Program-made: the position numbers and the translations under genes | The notes under the pieces: generated by a model | What the model was told of the DNA's origin: nothing | Databases searched by the model: none | Seen by the model: only the letters and a program-made list of their open reading frames with translations | Assembly (NCBI RefSeq): GCF_026914265.1 | Contig: NC_069133.1 | Coordinates: 33,695,317 to 33,759,316, forward strand | Reading direction: 5' to 3' | Length of the DNA: 64,000 bases | DNA from: Mya arenaria | Lineage: Eukaryota > Mollusca > Bivalvia > Myida > Myidae | Part shown: one piece after another, positions 24,001 to 34,890 of the stretch | Layout: each line of letters starts with the position of its first letter | How positions within the stretch are numbered: the first letter of the stretch is position 1

Positions 24001-24697
24001 TTTTATAGTCTGGATTTAATCTGGACTTCTTTTTTCTTTCTCTTTCTTTTCTTCTTACATCTTCAAGTTTTCGATTTAGAGTAGGGTCTATTTTTCTGCA
24101 CATTTTATCTAATTGGATTTCCCCTGATTTTGTTTTACTTGTTTGAGGTACATTATGCATTGCTTTAAAGTTTTGATCTTTTAAATAGTTGTCAATTCTA
24201 CATTCTGTAGTCAATGCTTCCACTATTGATTTCTGCAGAGGAAAAGGCTGTATTGTCTGTTCAAGCATACACTGTCTCAGATGATGGCGGGCTCTCTTAA
24301 TGTCAAACTGGCGTTCACAACTCACTCCGAGAAAACATGAAAAGGCAAAAGCAATAGCCATTGTACCACATATTGGTGATGTGGACTGCTGAGTCACTGG
24401 CTTGTACTTCATTCTCTGCACGCCACTATCACCAAAGAGAAGTCTGATCTGTGGTGTAACTTGTTTTAAGTGTTCTTGAGTCATCAAGGAGTCATATACA
24501 TGAATTTCATTCAGGTGAGGGTGTTGGCAGGATGTCACCCAATGTCTGTTCAATGGATGGATATTAATTGAAAACTGGTCCATTGGTATCACAGGTTTAG
24601 CGACAAACTCATCCGGTAAGTTTTTCTGGAGCACTAACTCAGCCACAGAGTATAGTATTCGCCATAGGGGTCCACTATTGTGCTTGAGACTGTTGCC
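24000..24697 (-). pseudogene. Ulp1-like (C48-type) cysteine protease domain
   Basis: The - strand from a likely acceptor ('tgtctttttcag', exon from 24697) encodes GNSLKHNSGPLWRILYSVAE, then NIHPLNRHWVTSC (His, about 24540), EIHVYDSL (Asp, about 24500), and VTQQ...SPICGTMAIAFA (Gln and Cys, about 24345-24395). This His-Asp-Gln-Cys order and the HW, YDS and CG-AIAFA contexts match Ulp1/SENP-like folds. It is followed directly by the 17-aa repeats in the same frame. OTU proteases are the better known protease partners of Helitrons; here it is Ulp1-like. The N-terminal exons are uncertain. Confidence 0.7.
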
Positions 24698-24941
24698 TGA
24701 AAAAGACAATGAGAATACATTGTGGATGCATGAAATTTGTAAATGAGTGATAGTGAGCATAAAAGTGAATTTATTTATCAGTATTTGCAATAATTGCGCA
24801 TTCAAACAGACACTGAAATTGACTATGTAAAAGTAAAAGTGTAAGGTGTATGTATTGGTAAACAGCGTTCTAAAATTATTAAACCAATAATCTAATGGTT
24901 TAAAACAGTTGAGATAAATATATGTGGAGAAATTCGCTTAC

Positions 24942-25046
24942 ATGTGGCTGATCTGTTTGTGGAATAGCCATGGTTAATATGTCTGTTCTGTCAGGACAGT
25001 CAATTAGATTGTCTTCTGTTGACGGAGCAGACCTCATGTGTTGAGC
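24942..25046 (-). CDS. Possible small exon upstream of the protease domain
   Basis: Bounded by an acceptor ('ctgatttag') and a donor ('gtaagc') on the - strand, with 35 open codons in only one frame (AQHMRSAPSTEDNLIDCPDR...). Its end phase does not match the acceptor at 24697, so an extra exon, a lesion or a false call is possible. Confidence 0.25.
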
Positions 25047-25351
25047 CTAAATCAGAAATTAATGAAACTCTAAACAATAATGAAAGCTAGTCAAGTGTGT
25101 AATGTAATGTAAAGATAATCTAAAGGCCCATGTGAAATGGAACTATTAGATCTATAATGAGCAAAGATAATTTATAGTAAGTTTTAACGTTTTAAAGTTT
25201 TTACGTTTGACTTCTGAGCTTGTCTCTGTACTTTTAATCGTATTATTAAGAATAACTAAGGTGCTTAGGGTTTAAATGAAAAGAATTTTAACTACCTTTA
25301 AATGTGCTATTTAATAACACAGTTATAATCAGTAACCAACTTATGCTACCT

Positions 25352-26215
25352 TCACACTGGTTCCTTTGCATGGTGTAGATGTTGATAAAACTTCTTCAAG
25401 GTGTGTGTTCTTTTTTCTTCCTTTTCTTTCTTCTTTTCTTCCTTCTCTTCTTCAGTAGGTTTGTTTTCCTCAAAATCTTCATCGTTAAGCATGGCTAAAT
25501 CAAATTCACAGCGCTCCTTTGCATGGTGTAGATGTTGATAAAACTTCTTCAAGATGTGTGTTCTTTTTTCTTCCTTTTCTTTCTTCTTTTCTTCCTTCTC
25601 TTCTTCAGTAGGTTTGTTTTCCTCAAAATCTTCATCGTTAAGCATGGCTAAATCAAATTCACAGCGCTCCAGTTTTATCCTGAGATCATTGTTCTCCTTA
25701 TGGAGATGTTGGGTGTAAGCATTAAGTGTGCTATTTTTCTGAATGGTTGCCTTATAATTAAGGTCTTCTCGGTTTATAAGGGGAAGAGTTCCATCTATGA
25801 ACGATTTACTTTGCCCTAAAATGGTCTGTAGAGTATGGGCAACAGATTTTGTGTCCCCAAGCGATTGGTCATACAGAGTGGCTTTGCAGTTTGTCTGCAG
25901 TTGTTCATTGAAGTGGACAAAGTTCTCCTTGATCTCTCCATAGGAGGCTGTTCTTTTCGCAGGGCTTGGAGAGGACAGAACTTCAGATTTATCTAGCCAC
26001 TGGCTCTTCTGAGGAGTGGAGGAAAACATAGTAAACCCTGTCCCAAAAGTTTCCTTACACTGCATAAGTTGGGTAAATTTATCTTTGCTTTCTGTTTCTA
26101 ATTTCCTTTCCTCCTTGCTGCACTTGTTGATACAAAGCACATCTGTGGATCTTGAGAGTCTTGAGATTTTTCTAGTCCCTGAGGGTTGGTTTGAGACATG
26201 GTGAAATCTGTCCAA
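25352..26215 (-). CDS. Unrecognised coiled-coil ORF with a 51-codon tandem duplication
   Basis: 287-codon open frame without a convincing in-frame ATG at its start; a good Kozak ATG ('caccatgtc') at about 26192 lies in another frame. The C-terminal third is two copies of a 51-residue unit (RCEFDLAMLNDEDF..., then a Glu/Lys-rich helix and HTLKKFYQHLHHAKE) that differ by one residue (I/T) in the part compared. The Glu/Lys tract should form a helix or coiled coil. It lies just upstream of the Helentron protease on the same strand and could be its N-terminal exon or an independent gene. No function is recognised. Confidence 0.4.
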   Translation of the reverse strand: MDRFHHVSNQPSGTRKISRLSRSTDVLCINKCSKEERKLETESKDKFTQLMQCKETFGTGFTMFSSTPQKSQWLDKSEVLSSPSPAKRTASYGEIKENFVHFNEQLQTNCKATLYDQSLGDTKSVAHTLQTILGQSKSFIDGTLPLINREDLNYKATIQKNSTLNAYTQHLHKENNDLRIKLERCEFDLAMLNDEDFEENKPTEEEKEEKKKEKEEKRTHILKKFYQHLHHAKERCEFDLAMLNDEDFEENKPTEEEKEEKKKEKEEKRTHTLKKFYQHLHHAKEPV

Positions 26216-26770
26216 ATAGCTTTTTGACTTGTTATGGTTTTAGTCTTTGTTTGATTTCAATGCACTGAAAATATATGTGTAATACATATGGTATGTTATT
26301 AGACGCAGCTGCATGCATATGAATCAGCGAATGTAAAGAGGTAATTAGGACAAGAAAATAAGATATTTAGTCAAATTTGACATGTGAACATGATGAAATT
26401 TCTTAAGTTCTTTTATACCTTTTCTTGATGACTTTTATATATGGCCTATCATGACATCAGAGGATAAATATGCATGTTTTGATGCTTGAAAAACTATCAT
26501 CAGGCCTTCAGGATTAATATAAATGATGACCGAGTTCTTACAGTTTTGCTTGGTTGATATAATTTTTAACAGCCCTTGTTATATTGATATAATACAGAAT
26601 TATCTTTACAGCCCAATATATATGGTCCAAATTAATATAAACAGATTACTGTAAATTCAATATTTTATTTGTCCAAATGTGATTGCGTTACATGTGTAAT
26701 GGTTAATGGTGAAATAGATAAAAAAAAACAAGCATGGGTGATTTAGCCTACATGCAATATCCCTTTTGTT
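26216..26770. other. Intergenic, no gene recognised
   Basis: AT-rich. The 5' end of the Helentron may lie here but no clear terminus was found. Confidence 0.4.
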
Positions 26771-28282
26771 AACTAGACATGTGTCCGTAGGACACAGATG
26801 TCCTCGCATGGGCATTTTAAAATGCCTCAAGTACCTCTATATATATCTTAAGCGAAAATATGCAAACTTTAAAAACTCTGGTGGTGACAAGAATTTTCCC
26901 TTTTATATTCAAAATAAGAAAAAATAACTGTACTGTAAGTAAGTTTCATCAATAACCATCCACCCGTATAGGTTGAGTTAACAATAATTTTTTCCTATAT
27001 AATCAATGTAAGGAAAAGTAACAAAGGGCCATAACTAATGCTGAAGGGGAGGAAACACAAAATTCAGCCTTTACACACAACTACATACTGAGGCAAATAC
27101 TGTAAGTTTCATGATTAACCATCGACCAGTATAGGAGGAGTTTTGTTAACATGTTTTTCCTATATATTCATATATGTCCCCAAAATGTTATTTTGTTAAA
27201 CAAATGGTATTTTGCATGTAGTTTCCAGGCGCACCATACATGCATGAATGGTTATACAATGTATGTGCATGCTGAAGTAGTGGTCTATTATCCAAGTTGT
27301 TTTAGTGGTTATAGATATAACTATCTACAGTGAAATATACACACATAGAAGACTACAAAGCATGATGATAACCATTTAGGCAGGATCGAGGAGGTACACC
27401 CATGGTGCAATGCAGTTGACTATATCTGTTCAAGATACCAGTATTTTGTATTTTTTTTTATTTTTTTTGAAAGGGCATATGTCTCCAAATCAAGGCACAA
27501 TAGAACCCATTTTTGAGCTTTGAGCTCCAAGTATGACCTTGACCTTGTAGCTAAGGACCTGGGTTTGATTCAGGACACATCATCCCATGATGGTCAACAT
27601 TGCAGTTAAGTAATTTTATATCAGTAATGAGTGATTCATTTCTTTAGAAAATGAAAATGTCAACTGCATTGTAAACAGAAATGACAGTCTCATATTTTAA
27701 TTCAAAAGGAAATATGCCGAAGGTAATGCTGCTGAGCACTAAAAATAAAAATAACATTCAAACATATCAAACTCATCAGAAATTTATTAGGTTTCTCTTC
27801 CATTTTTGCAAAATTGATATATTTTCTTTTATTCTAAAAATGTATTAACTGTCATTTCTGCTGCGCCTATTTGTGTAATTAGGAAACTTGAGTCATACAG
27901 ATATACATGTAGCACATGCAAACTTACAGCTAAACTTAGAGGTACCTACTTTTTCTTAAGTCAATGATCCAATACCGCTGAATATTCAGCTTCTTTTGTA
28001 TCTGGAATAAATCTCTGACAAAATTTTAGAAAACAAATCGAAATAAAGAAGCACTATGGGTTATTGTGATTTATTTTTATCTTCAAAAGCAGTGCTCTCT
28101 GCCTAATTTGTCATATTTCACACAAAATTTCTGGCATCAGGCAATACATCTGACTAGCAGTGTTCTAGTTATGCTCATATTTTACATAAACTATCCTGTA
28201 TCAGGCGATACATCTGATTTGCAGAACCCTAACTCCGCGGACAAAAAAATGCCCAAATGAAATCAATAAAAGGGAAATAATA

Positions 28283-28964
28283 ACAAGAGGGCCATGATGG
28301 CCCTAAAACGCTCACCTAAGCAAAGGGCCATAACTATGTGATGAAGCATTAATAAAAATGTTGCAATTTAAACATATCTTTACTGATGACGATGCCTTGT
28401 TTTATATTTGTAAAGGGTCATGAAATGAGATGTTTTTAAGCAAAACAGGAAGTTGGCCATTTTGTTGTTGTTGTTGATTAATCGTGACCCCTTGTTGTTT
28501 TTTTGTAGAGGGTCACCCAAGGAAGCTTCCTGTAAAGTTTCATTGAATTTGGAGTGGTAGTTTCAGAGGAGATTTTTTTTAAAGCAAAACAGGAAGTCAG
28601 CCATTTTGTTGTTGTTGCTGTTGTTGTTGATCAATCATAACCCCTTGTTGTATTTTTGTAGAGGGTCACCCAAGGAAGCTTCCTGTAAAGTTTCATTGAA
28701 TTTGGACTGATAGTTTCAGAGAAGATGGTTTTTAAAGCAAAACAGGAAGTCGGCCATTTTGTTGTTGTTGTTGTTAATCAATCGTAACCCCTTGTTGTAT
28801 TTTTGTAGAGGGACACCCAAGGAAGCTTCCTGTCAAGTTTCATTGAATTTGGCCAGGTAGTTTTAGAGGAGATGATCTTTAAGCAATTGTTGACGGACGG
28901 ACGACGGATAAAGACCGATCACAATAGCTCACCTTGAGCACTTCGTGCTCTGGTGAGCTAAAAA
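28283..28964 (+). mobile_element. Non-autonomous Helitron-like element (HINE-type), nested
   Basis: Left end 'agggccatgatggccct' is a palindrome followed by 'aaaacgctcacct'. Right end 'agctcaccttgagcacttcg' plus 'tgctctggtgagct' is a stem-loop followed by 'aaaaa'. Between them are three tandem copies (about 143-153 bp) beginning 'gcaaaacaggaagt' at 28440, 28583 and 28736. The end sequences match a repeat I remember as abundant in bivalves. No coding capacity. Confidence 0.7.
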
Positions 28965-28984
28965 AGTGTGCAAGGTAAAGTTAA

Positions 28985-29935
28985 ACATGAAAATTAACAA
29001 AGGGCAATAACTCTAATATAGAAGCAAGAGATACAGTTTTTGTGCACTGCGATCCCCTTCAATGAGATCTATCTATCTATAAAGTTTCAAGTTGATAACT
29101 CTTACAGTTTTCGAGAAATCCGCCGGACAAAATTTAAGCTTGAACATTAACAAAGGCCAATAACTCTAAACATATAGATGCAAGAGTTATGGATGGTTTT
29201 TGTGCACTGCACTTGCCCTCAATGAGATCTATCTAGCTATGAAGTTTCAAGTTGATACCTCTTATTTTCTTCAAGATATGCCCCGGACAAAACTTTAAGC
29301 ATGAAAATTAACAAAGGGCAATAACTCTAAACATATAGATGCAAGAGTTACGGTTTTTGTGCTCTGCACTTTCCCTCAGTCAGATATACCTACGGAATAA
29401 GTTTCAGGTTGATACCTCTTATAGTTTACGAGATATGCCACGGACAAAACCTAAGCAAGAAAATTAACAAAGGACAATAACTCTAAAAATATGGCAGCAA
29501 GGGTTATGGTTCTTGTGCACTGCACTTGCCCTCAATGAGATCTATCTAGCTATGAAGTTTCAAATTGATACCTCTTATATTCTTCAACATATGCCCCGGA
29601 CAAAACATTAAGCATGGAAATTAACAAAGGACAATAACTTTAAAACTAAGAAAGCAAGAGTTACTGTTATTGTGCACTGCACTTGTTCTCCATGAGATTT
29701 ATCTACATATGAAGTTTCAAGTTGATAACTCTTATATTCTACAAGATATGCCCCGGACAAAACTGAAGATATGCCCCGGACAAAACTTTAAGCATGAAAA
29801 ATACAAAAGGGCAATAACTCTAAAATATGGAAGCAAGAGTAACAGTTCTTGTGCACTGCACTTACCCTCAATTAGATCTATCTACATATGAAATTTCAAG
29901 TTGATACCACTAACAATTTAGGAGATATACCCCGG
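28985..29935. repeat. Six-copy tandem repeat, about 155-165 bp unit
   Basis: The marker 'caataactctaa' preceded by 'acaaagg' occurs at about 28996, 29145, 29310, 29468, 29625 and 29805, each followed by 'gcaagagttac' or variants, 'tgtgcactgcactt' and 'gatatgccccggacaaaac'. Copies are diverged. Part of the element ending at 30054. Confidence 0.85.
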
Positions 29936-30054
29936 ACAAGCGAAAATGGGACGCGGACGCCGCAGCCGCCGCCGCCGCCGACGCCGCCACCGCCACCGAC
30001 GCCGCCACCGCCGACAAAAGTAACCCCTATATGTCGTATTTTCAGGCGACACAA

Positions 30055-31044
30055 TAAATGAGCATACATTTTAATCATATGTTCCAAAAATGAGACTTAG
30101 AACATGTATCCGAAAAGTATGACTATCCGTCTATGTGGACACAAAAAAATACAAAGTGTTGTAAGGACTTGTATATGTTTTCAAACATAATGCAATGACA
30201 GGAAGCTACAAATATATTGTAACAAGAGTTTAAAACAGCTTATAAAGAACAGAAGGTATGAACTTACATGGCTGCCTTTTAAATGTGTAGTAGTTGTTGT
30301 CTTGAAAATCTTGTAAATATTGTTTTTCGTGCTAATACTATTATTTATCCGCCAAGTGTAAAAGAAGGAGCTGACCGGAAAATAAAACCGAAACATGCAA
30401 TGCGCGACACCCAGCTTCATATCTTATATAAACCAAAGTGTCTGGTAGATTGTGGATAGAACTAAATCATTAATGTGGGCATCATACAAGTAGATTGATA
30501 AAAATAACATTTTATAACATTGTCGCTAACGGGAAAAATGCCATCACCGATTTTCGTATTTTTCAATACTTTCCACAACTTGGATTCCTTAGGACTTTTT
30601 ATATGATATTCGGGACATATTTAGGTGAATAAACCAGTTGAAAGAAATTCTGTTGCAATTAGTGTGAGGTAATGTCATATAATGACTGTACTACAACTGA
30701 TTTTTTACAATTTTTGTTCTTTTCTACATATTTTTAAACACAATAAATTTAATATTTTTTCCCAGAAAATTCACATCAAATTGATAAATTTTGCATTGTC
30801 TTTAATTTTTAAATTAATAGAATTTTTTGTATGGTGTGGGATTGTTTTACCGAGAAATGAAATAGAGAAACGTTTAAAATACACGTTGGAAAAAATGAAT
30901 AAAAACATGCATATCGACGGACGTGGATCTTGATTGTTTAATTAAAGTTTTATTCAAGGAATCACATGCGTAGTTGATGTCATTATCATACGGAATGCGG
31001 TTAGGGCCATAGCCTGTGAATTTGTTGATCTGAAAGGCGATACT
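30055..31044. other. Intergenic, no gene recognised
   Basis: AT-rich; ORFs of 60-83 codons have no recognisable features. Confidence 0.5.
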
Positions 31045-31450
31045 CGATATAATAGAACGATGATGAAAACGCGACATCACGAAACTACGACAACAGAAAC
31101 GCGACAGTACGGTGATGAAAACGCGACATCACGAATCTACGACAACAGAAACGCGACAGTACGATGATGTAAACGCGACAGTACGAAACTAAGACAACAT
31201 AAACGCGACAGAACGATGATGAAAACGCGACAGTACTAAATTGAAAACGCGACAGTACGATAATGAAAACGCGACATCACGAACTACGACAACAGAAACG
31301 CGACAGTACGATGATGAAAACGCGACATAACAAAACTACGACAACAGAAACGCGACAGTACGATGATGTAAACGCGACAGTACGAAACTACGACAACAGA
31401 AACGCGACAGTACGATGATGAAAACGCGGCAGTACGATAATGATAACGCC
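31045..31450. repeat. CpG-rich minisatellite with 'aaacgcgaca' core
   Basis: Tandem units of about 45-50 bp alternate 'gatgaaaacgcgacatcac' and 'ctacgacaacagaaacgcga'. The CGCGAC core is notable in an otherwise AT-rich and CpG-poor region. Units are shuffled, with some missing halves. Confidence 0.85.
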
Positions 31451-33282
31451 GCTTCTACCGGTATTTCTCAGGTATGAACACTATTGTGGTAATTAAAGTG
31501 TTTGGAGTCTGAAGGAGTTCACGCATACTTAAATACTAATATTTACACAAATTATTTATTATTCTTTTCCAAAATTGTTAAAAGAATACCTTATTTCATT
31601 CAAGAAAAACTGGCTGACGCAACCTGTAAATAGAACGACCCGACTGTAACCGGAAAAGTTTATCATATTACGTCCCAAAAACGCGGTAAAAAAATCACTT
31701 TAAATCATTTTTAAACGTTAAACTAAAACGCTTTTGACATCAATACATTTAACATATCATAAATCAACACTGTGCATCATGTTCATTTATGGATTTCGTG
31801 GCCTGCTGACATAATGCAAACAATAACAGTCAACAAATTTCAATTTACGTGTATATTGTTAAGCTAAGATTTGCGATCCGAATATATCCGAAGATGTTGC
31901 GTTTATCTGAAAATGGAAACGACACACAACGAAATTGTCTTTCTTTTTATATCTAAAATCACTCCAGTTCACCATTTTATTACAAATTTGCAGAATAGAT
32001 TTCAGCTATGACACAATTTTCCCACAAATTATGAACATTTTGTCTTTTGATTAAACATCAGAAAACCATATCAAGATATTTTCGTTTTTCTGCTATCATC
32101 ATTGCTATACAGTCCATGTAACACAGTCATGGCCGCATCTCTGAGGTCATTCTCTGAATCTATCCACCCAAGAAAGAGGTCAAGCAAAATATAAATTTAA
32201 AACCACATAATTGTCTTCAAGTATGATATAAATTATGTGCAAGCTTGAAAATACATACAAGAATACAATGGTCACATTTCTTCCATGTTTCTTGTTTGTG
32301 ATTTTATGTTCTATGTCTTTGGCGTTAACTCAGGGCCATTAAACCGAGTTTATGTTTATACTTTTTGCTACTGAGCTTGTTTCTGTAGCTTTTCGCATTA
32401 ATATCACGAAATGCTACCTGAATGGGGAGAAGCATTTTTTTAAGAACTACTTGAATGGGTACTACGACCCGGAAGCATTTCTATGTGGGCCGACACCAAA
32501 TATTAGCAATTGCCGAAAGGCAGTTCATTTAAGAAATTAAAGTTGATGTGTAAATATCTGGAAATGATTGATTTAGGCAATATACAAAATTCGCAATTAT
32601 GTTTTATGATCTACTAAATTATCCTTAACATCATTTAAAATACTGTATTTTAATAATGTCATGTCATTTGTAAAGCTTGTAAATAGTAAACTATTTAAAT
32701 AAAACTGAATACATATGAACGTTCTGTCGGTACCAGGATATCAAATAAAGAATAAATAAGATAATTTGAACTACATCACCATGCAAAGATGAAAAGAAAA
32801 TCCTACTTTATTGGATTTAATTTCCAAGATATCTGTTCGGATTAGCAATTTTATATGATTGCATTGCCGTGTTATTTCTATTTAACATATATCAATGCGC
32901 GGCGTCAAATATATGTTATAAATTGGCCGATTAGTATAAAAACTTTTTTTCATTTAGGACGCAATATTTGTTTTACGGGATTTATCTGTCCTCTCTTGTA
33001 GGAATTATGAACCACCTCTATACGTGCTTAACAGTGGAGACCAACTCTGAGGTAACTTGTGATGCAAAATCTGGTTAAAAAATAACCCTAACAGAGGGCT
33101 TTTGTTCAATAACCGCTGCGAAGATTAAACGATGGTTTAACTTACTTTCAATGTACATACTATTTACTATCTAGCCTGACAAGGTTATCAGTAAAAACCC
33201 AACAGGATACCTAGCGATTTACCAACATCATAAAACACAATCCGAGCTGAGAAATATATTCATTTCTCTGCATATTTTCATA
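31451..33282. other. Upstream region of gene A, with duplicated blocks
   Basis: No gene recognised. Part of 31780-31920 and 32495-32560 resembles the lectin 5' flank (6115-6310). About 32820-33160 resembles 40120-40600 upstream of gene B ('cgatatttgttttatgggat' type sequence). This supports segmental duplication across the cluster. Confidence 0.5.
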
Positions 33283-34890
33283 ATGGCTACGATACAACTT
33301 ACGGTTTTAGTAATTCTAACATATATAACTGCTCTAAAAGCAACTTGTTATGTTCCTCAAGTTAAAGAAACCGTTCAAGATTGCAAGTATAGCAGTTGGA
33401 TTCCCGTGGACTGCTTGAAGTGTGGAAATAACTATTATGCGAAAGTGACCCGGTATAGGGCGGTATGCTGCCACCCAGGTGAGCCTCTTGAACCGTGTTT
33501 GACGAGGTGTAAGCTACCGCCAAGAAGTGCCCAAGAAGAAATATACTGTGGACTTGTTTGTCCCTATCTTCATCCAACAACTACAACAACAATGACAACG
33601 TTACAGAAAACAATACCAACCACACGAATACGCTCAACAAGAACACCAACTACAACACCAGTAGCAGTAAAGACGACGACGCCAACACAAAGCAATCCAG
33701 CAAGTATTTATTTCAGATCTTCCACTTCCAAATCGTCAACAGAGACTAAAACGTTCTCTGCAATTAAAAGCTCAACACAGAACGCATTAATAACTTCAAC
33801 AAAGTCAAGTACCGAGCCGTTGTTCTCGTCGGAAGCGTTTCCCGTTTCATATGGTACTGGCCGGCCAACAATTCAGGCGTCTAACATTTCACATTCAACG
33901 GTACATAGTGTTGGTAGTGTAAGCGACATACCTATTCTGAATATTTCCGGCAAAATGACCCCTGTATCCAGTGTTTATACAAATGGCATTAATTCATTGC
34001 TAAAAGATGCCCACGGTGATGCCACCAAACTGACCAATCAGGACGCCAGCCACTGTCATGAAACCACGTGGTGCTATGTTGGCTTTTGGAAACTACGAGG
34101 GAATCCGGATACGATATGTAAGATACAGTTAACATGTCGAAACGACATTCCTTTTTTATTTAGTCTATTCTTTAGTTTGAAAGTATGTAAAGTCGATTGT
34201 TGAGACTGCTGCAACCAAGAATTAATCGGTTGTGAGCCAGTTCCCTGAATGGAAATCAGTTCTGCTGTATTTTTAAGTGGTGAGGAGAACATTGTCCCTG
34301 TTGGAATTCGAACCCACGACCTCTTGGGCCAGATATGCAATCTTGTTGTTTTTCTTCATTTTTCTTGAAAGAGGAACACTTTCTTGGATGATTTTAAGAT
34401 TTTAAGGATATTATTGCAAAGGAAAGAAAATAACAGCTACGTACTATTTTCAAACATTTTAATTACACGACTGATACATAAAAAACAAATCCAAATCTTA
34501 ACTTTACAATGTGTAATATTTTAAACACTATCAACAATGAAACCAATTGCCATTGAATTAAAAATCAGAAACACAAAATATTATAAAAATAGAAGAAAAA
34601 TAGAATGAAGTGTTTGACATACTGTATCCCCGACTCTCTTCCAGTTTGTATTTATCAGGAAAACGGATTTTGTTTCATTTTAGGCAAATGTTAATCAAGT
34701 TGCAATTCAGTCAAAGAAATAAATTATTTCTCCTTCAGCAAATGTGTGCAACACAATTTTCCAAAGTGTCTTGGCTGTGCTCCTTCCAATCATCTTCATT
34801 CTGGCGTTTGTTGTCGTTCGTCTAAAGAAAAAAGCTTCCGTTGAACCGAACGTCAGCGATCTCGCTAATCCGCATACATCAAATGCGTGA
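33283..34890 (+). CDS. Gene A: mucin-like type I membrane protein, short tail
   Basis: Exons 33283-34117 and 34739-34890 (GT-AG, phase 1) give 328 aa. Signal peptide MATIQLTVLVILTYITALKA. The N-terminal domain has ten cysteines in the same order as genes B and C (QDC, VDCLKC, AVCC, EPC, TRC, YCGLVC). A Thr/Ser-rich stalk likely to be O-glycosylated follows, then the conserved TTWCYVGFWKLRGNPD. Exon 2 encodes a helix (VLAVLLPIIFILAFVVV) with the stop-transfer RLKKK. Compared with B, one base is missing near 34878, so the tail ends after about 20 residues at TGA 34888-34890; sequence beyond still resembles B's tail. No family name is recognised; a surface receptor or mucin role is inferred. Confidence 0.75.
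34204..34345 (-). mobile_element. SINE remnant in gene A intron
   Basis: The - strand contains a B-box-like 'gggttcgaattccaac' after 'ggcccaagaggtcgt', the tRNA-like order of a SINE head. Limits are approximate and the body is eroded. It lies in the single intron of gene A. Confidence 0.5.

Larger units (their letters stand above)
17389..24805 (-). mobile_element. Degenerate Helentron (Helitron-like rolling-circle transposon)
   Basis: The - strand carries, in order, a Ulp1-like protease, 17-aa repeats, DUF6570-like region, Helitron_like_N, Rep tail, Pif1-type helicase and EEP endonuclease. A C-terminal EEP after the helicase is what separates Helentrons from canonical Helitrons. The proposed 3' end is at 17389-17423, where the - strand reads 'gtcaggcgacacatccgact' with a small hairpin (tccg/cgga) and ends near 'ctagtt'. 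The 12-mer tcaggcgacaca also occurs at the end of the non-autonomous element at 30042-30053. The 5' end was not located. At least five frame disruptions and a Rep deletion make it inactive. Confidence 0.75.
26771..30054 (+). mobile_element. Putative non-autonomous Helitron-like element, host of nested insertion
   Basis: Left end 'aactagacatgtgtccgtag' contains a perfect hairpin (tgtgtcc-gta-ggacaca). Right end 'atgtcgtattttcaggcgac' plus 'acaa' also folds (tgtcg...cgaca) and shares tcaggcgacaca with the proposed 3' end of the Helentron at 17.4 kb. The interior holds six diverged copies of a roughly 155-165 bp unit and a GC-rich (gccgcc)n tract near the right end, but no protein. Treating both ends as one element is inference. 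Confidence 0.5.

Noticed and set aside
22745..24008. 407- and 269-codon + strand ORFs rich in Phe, Leu and Ser
   Set aside because: Mirror of the 51-bp repeat that encodes the basic repeats on the - strand, which joins the protease domain.
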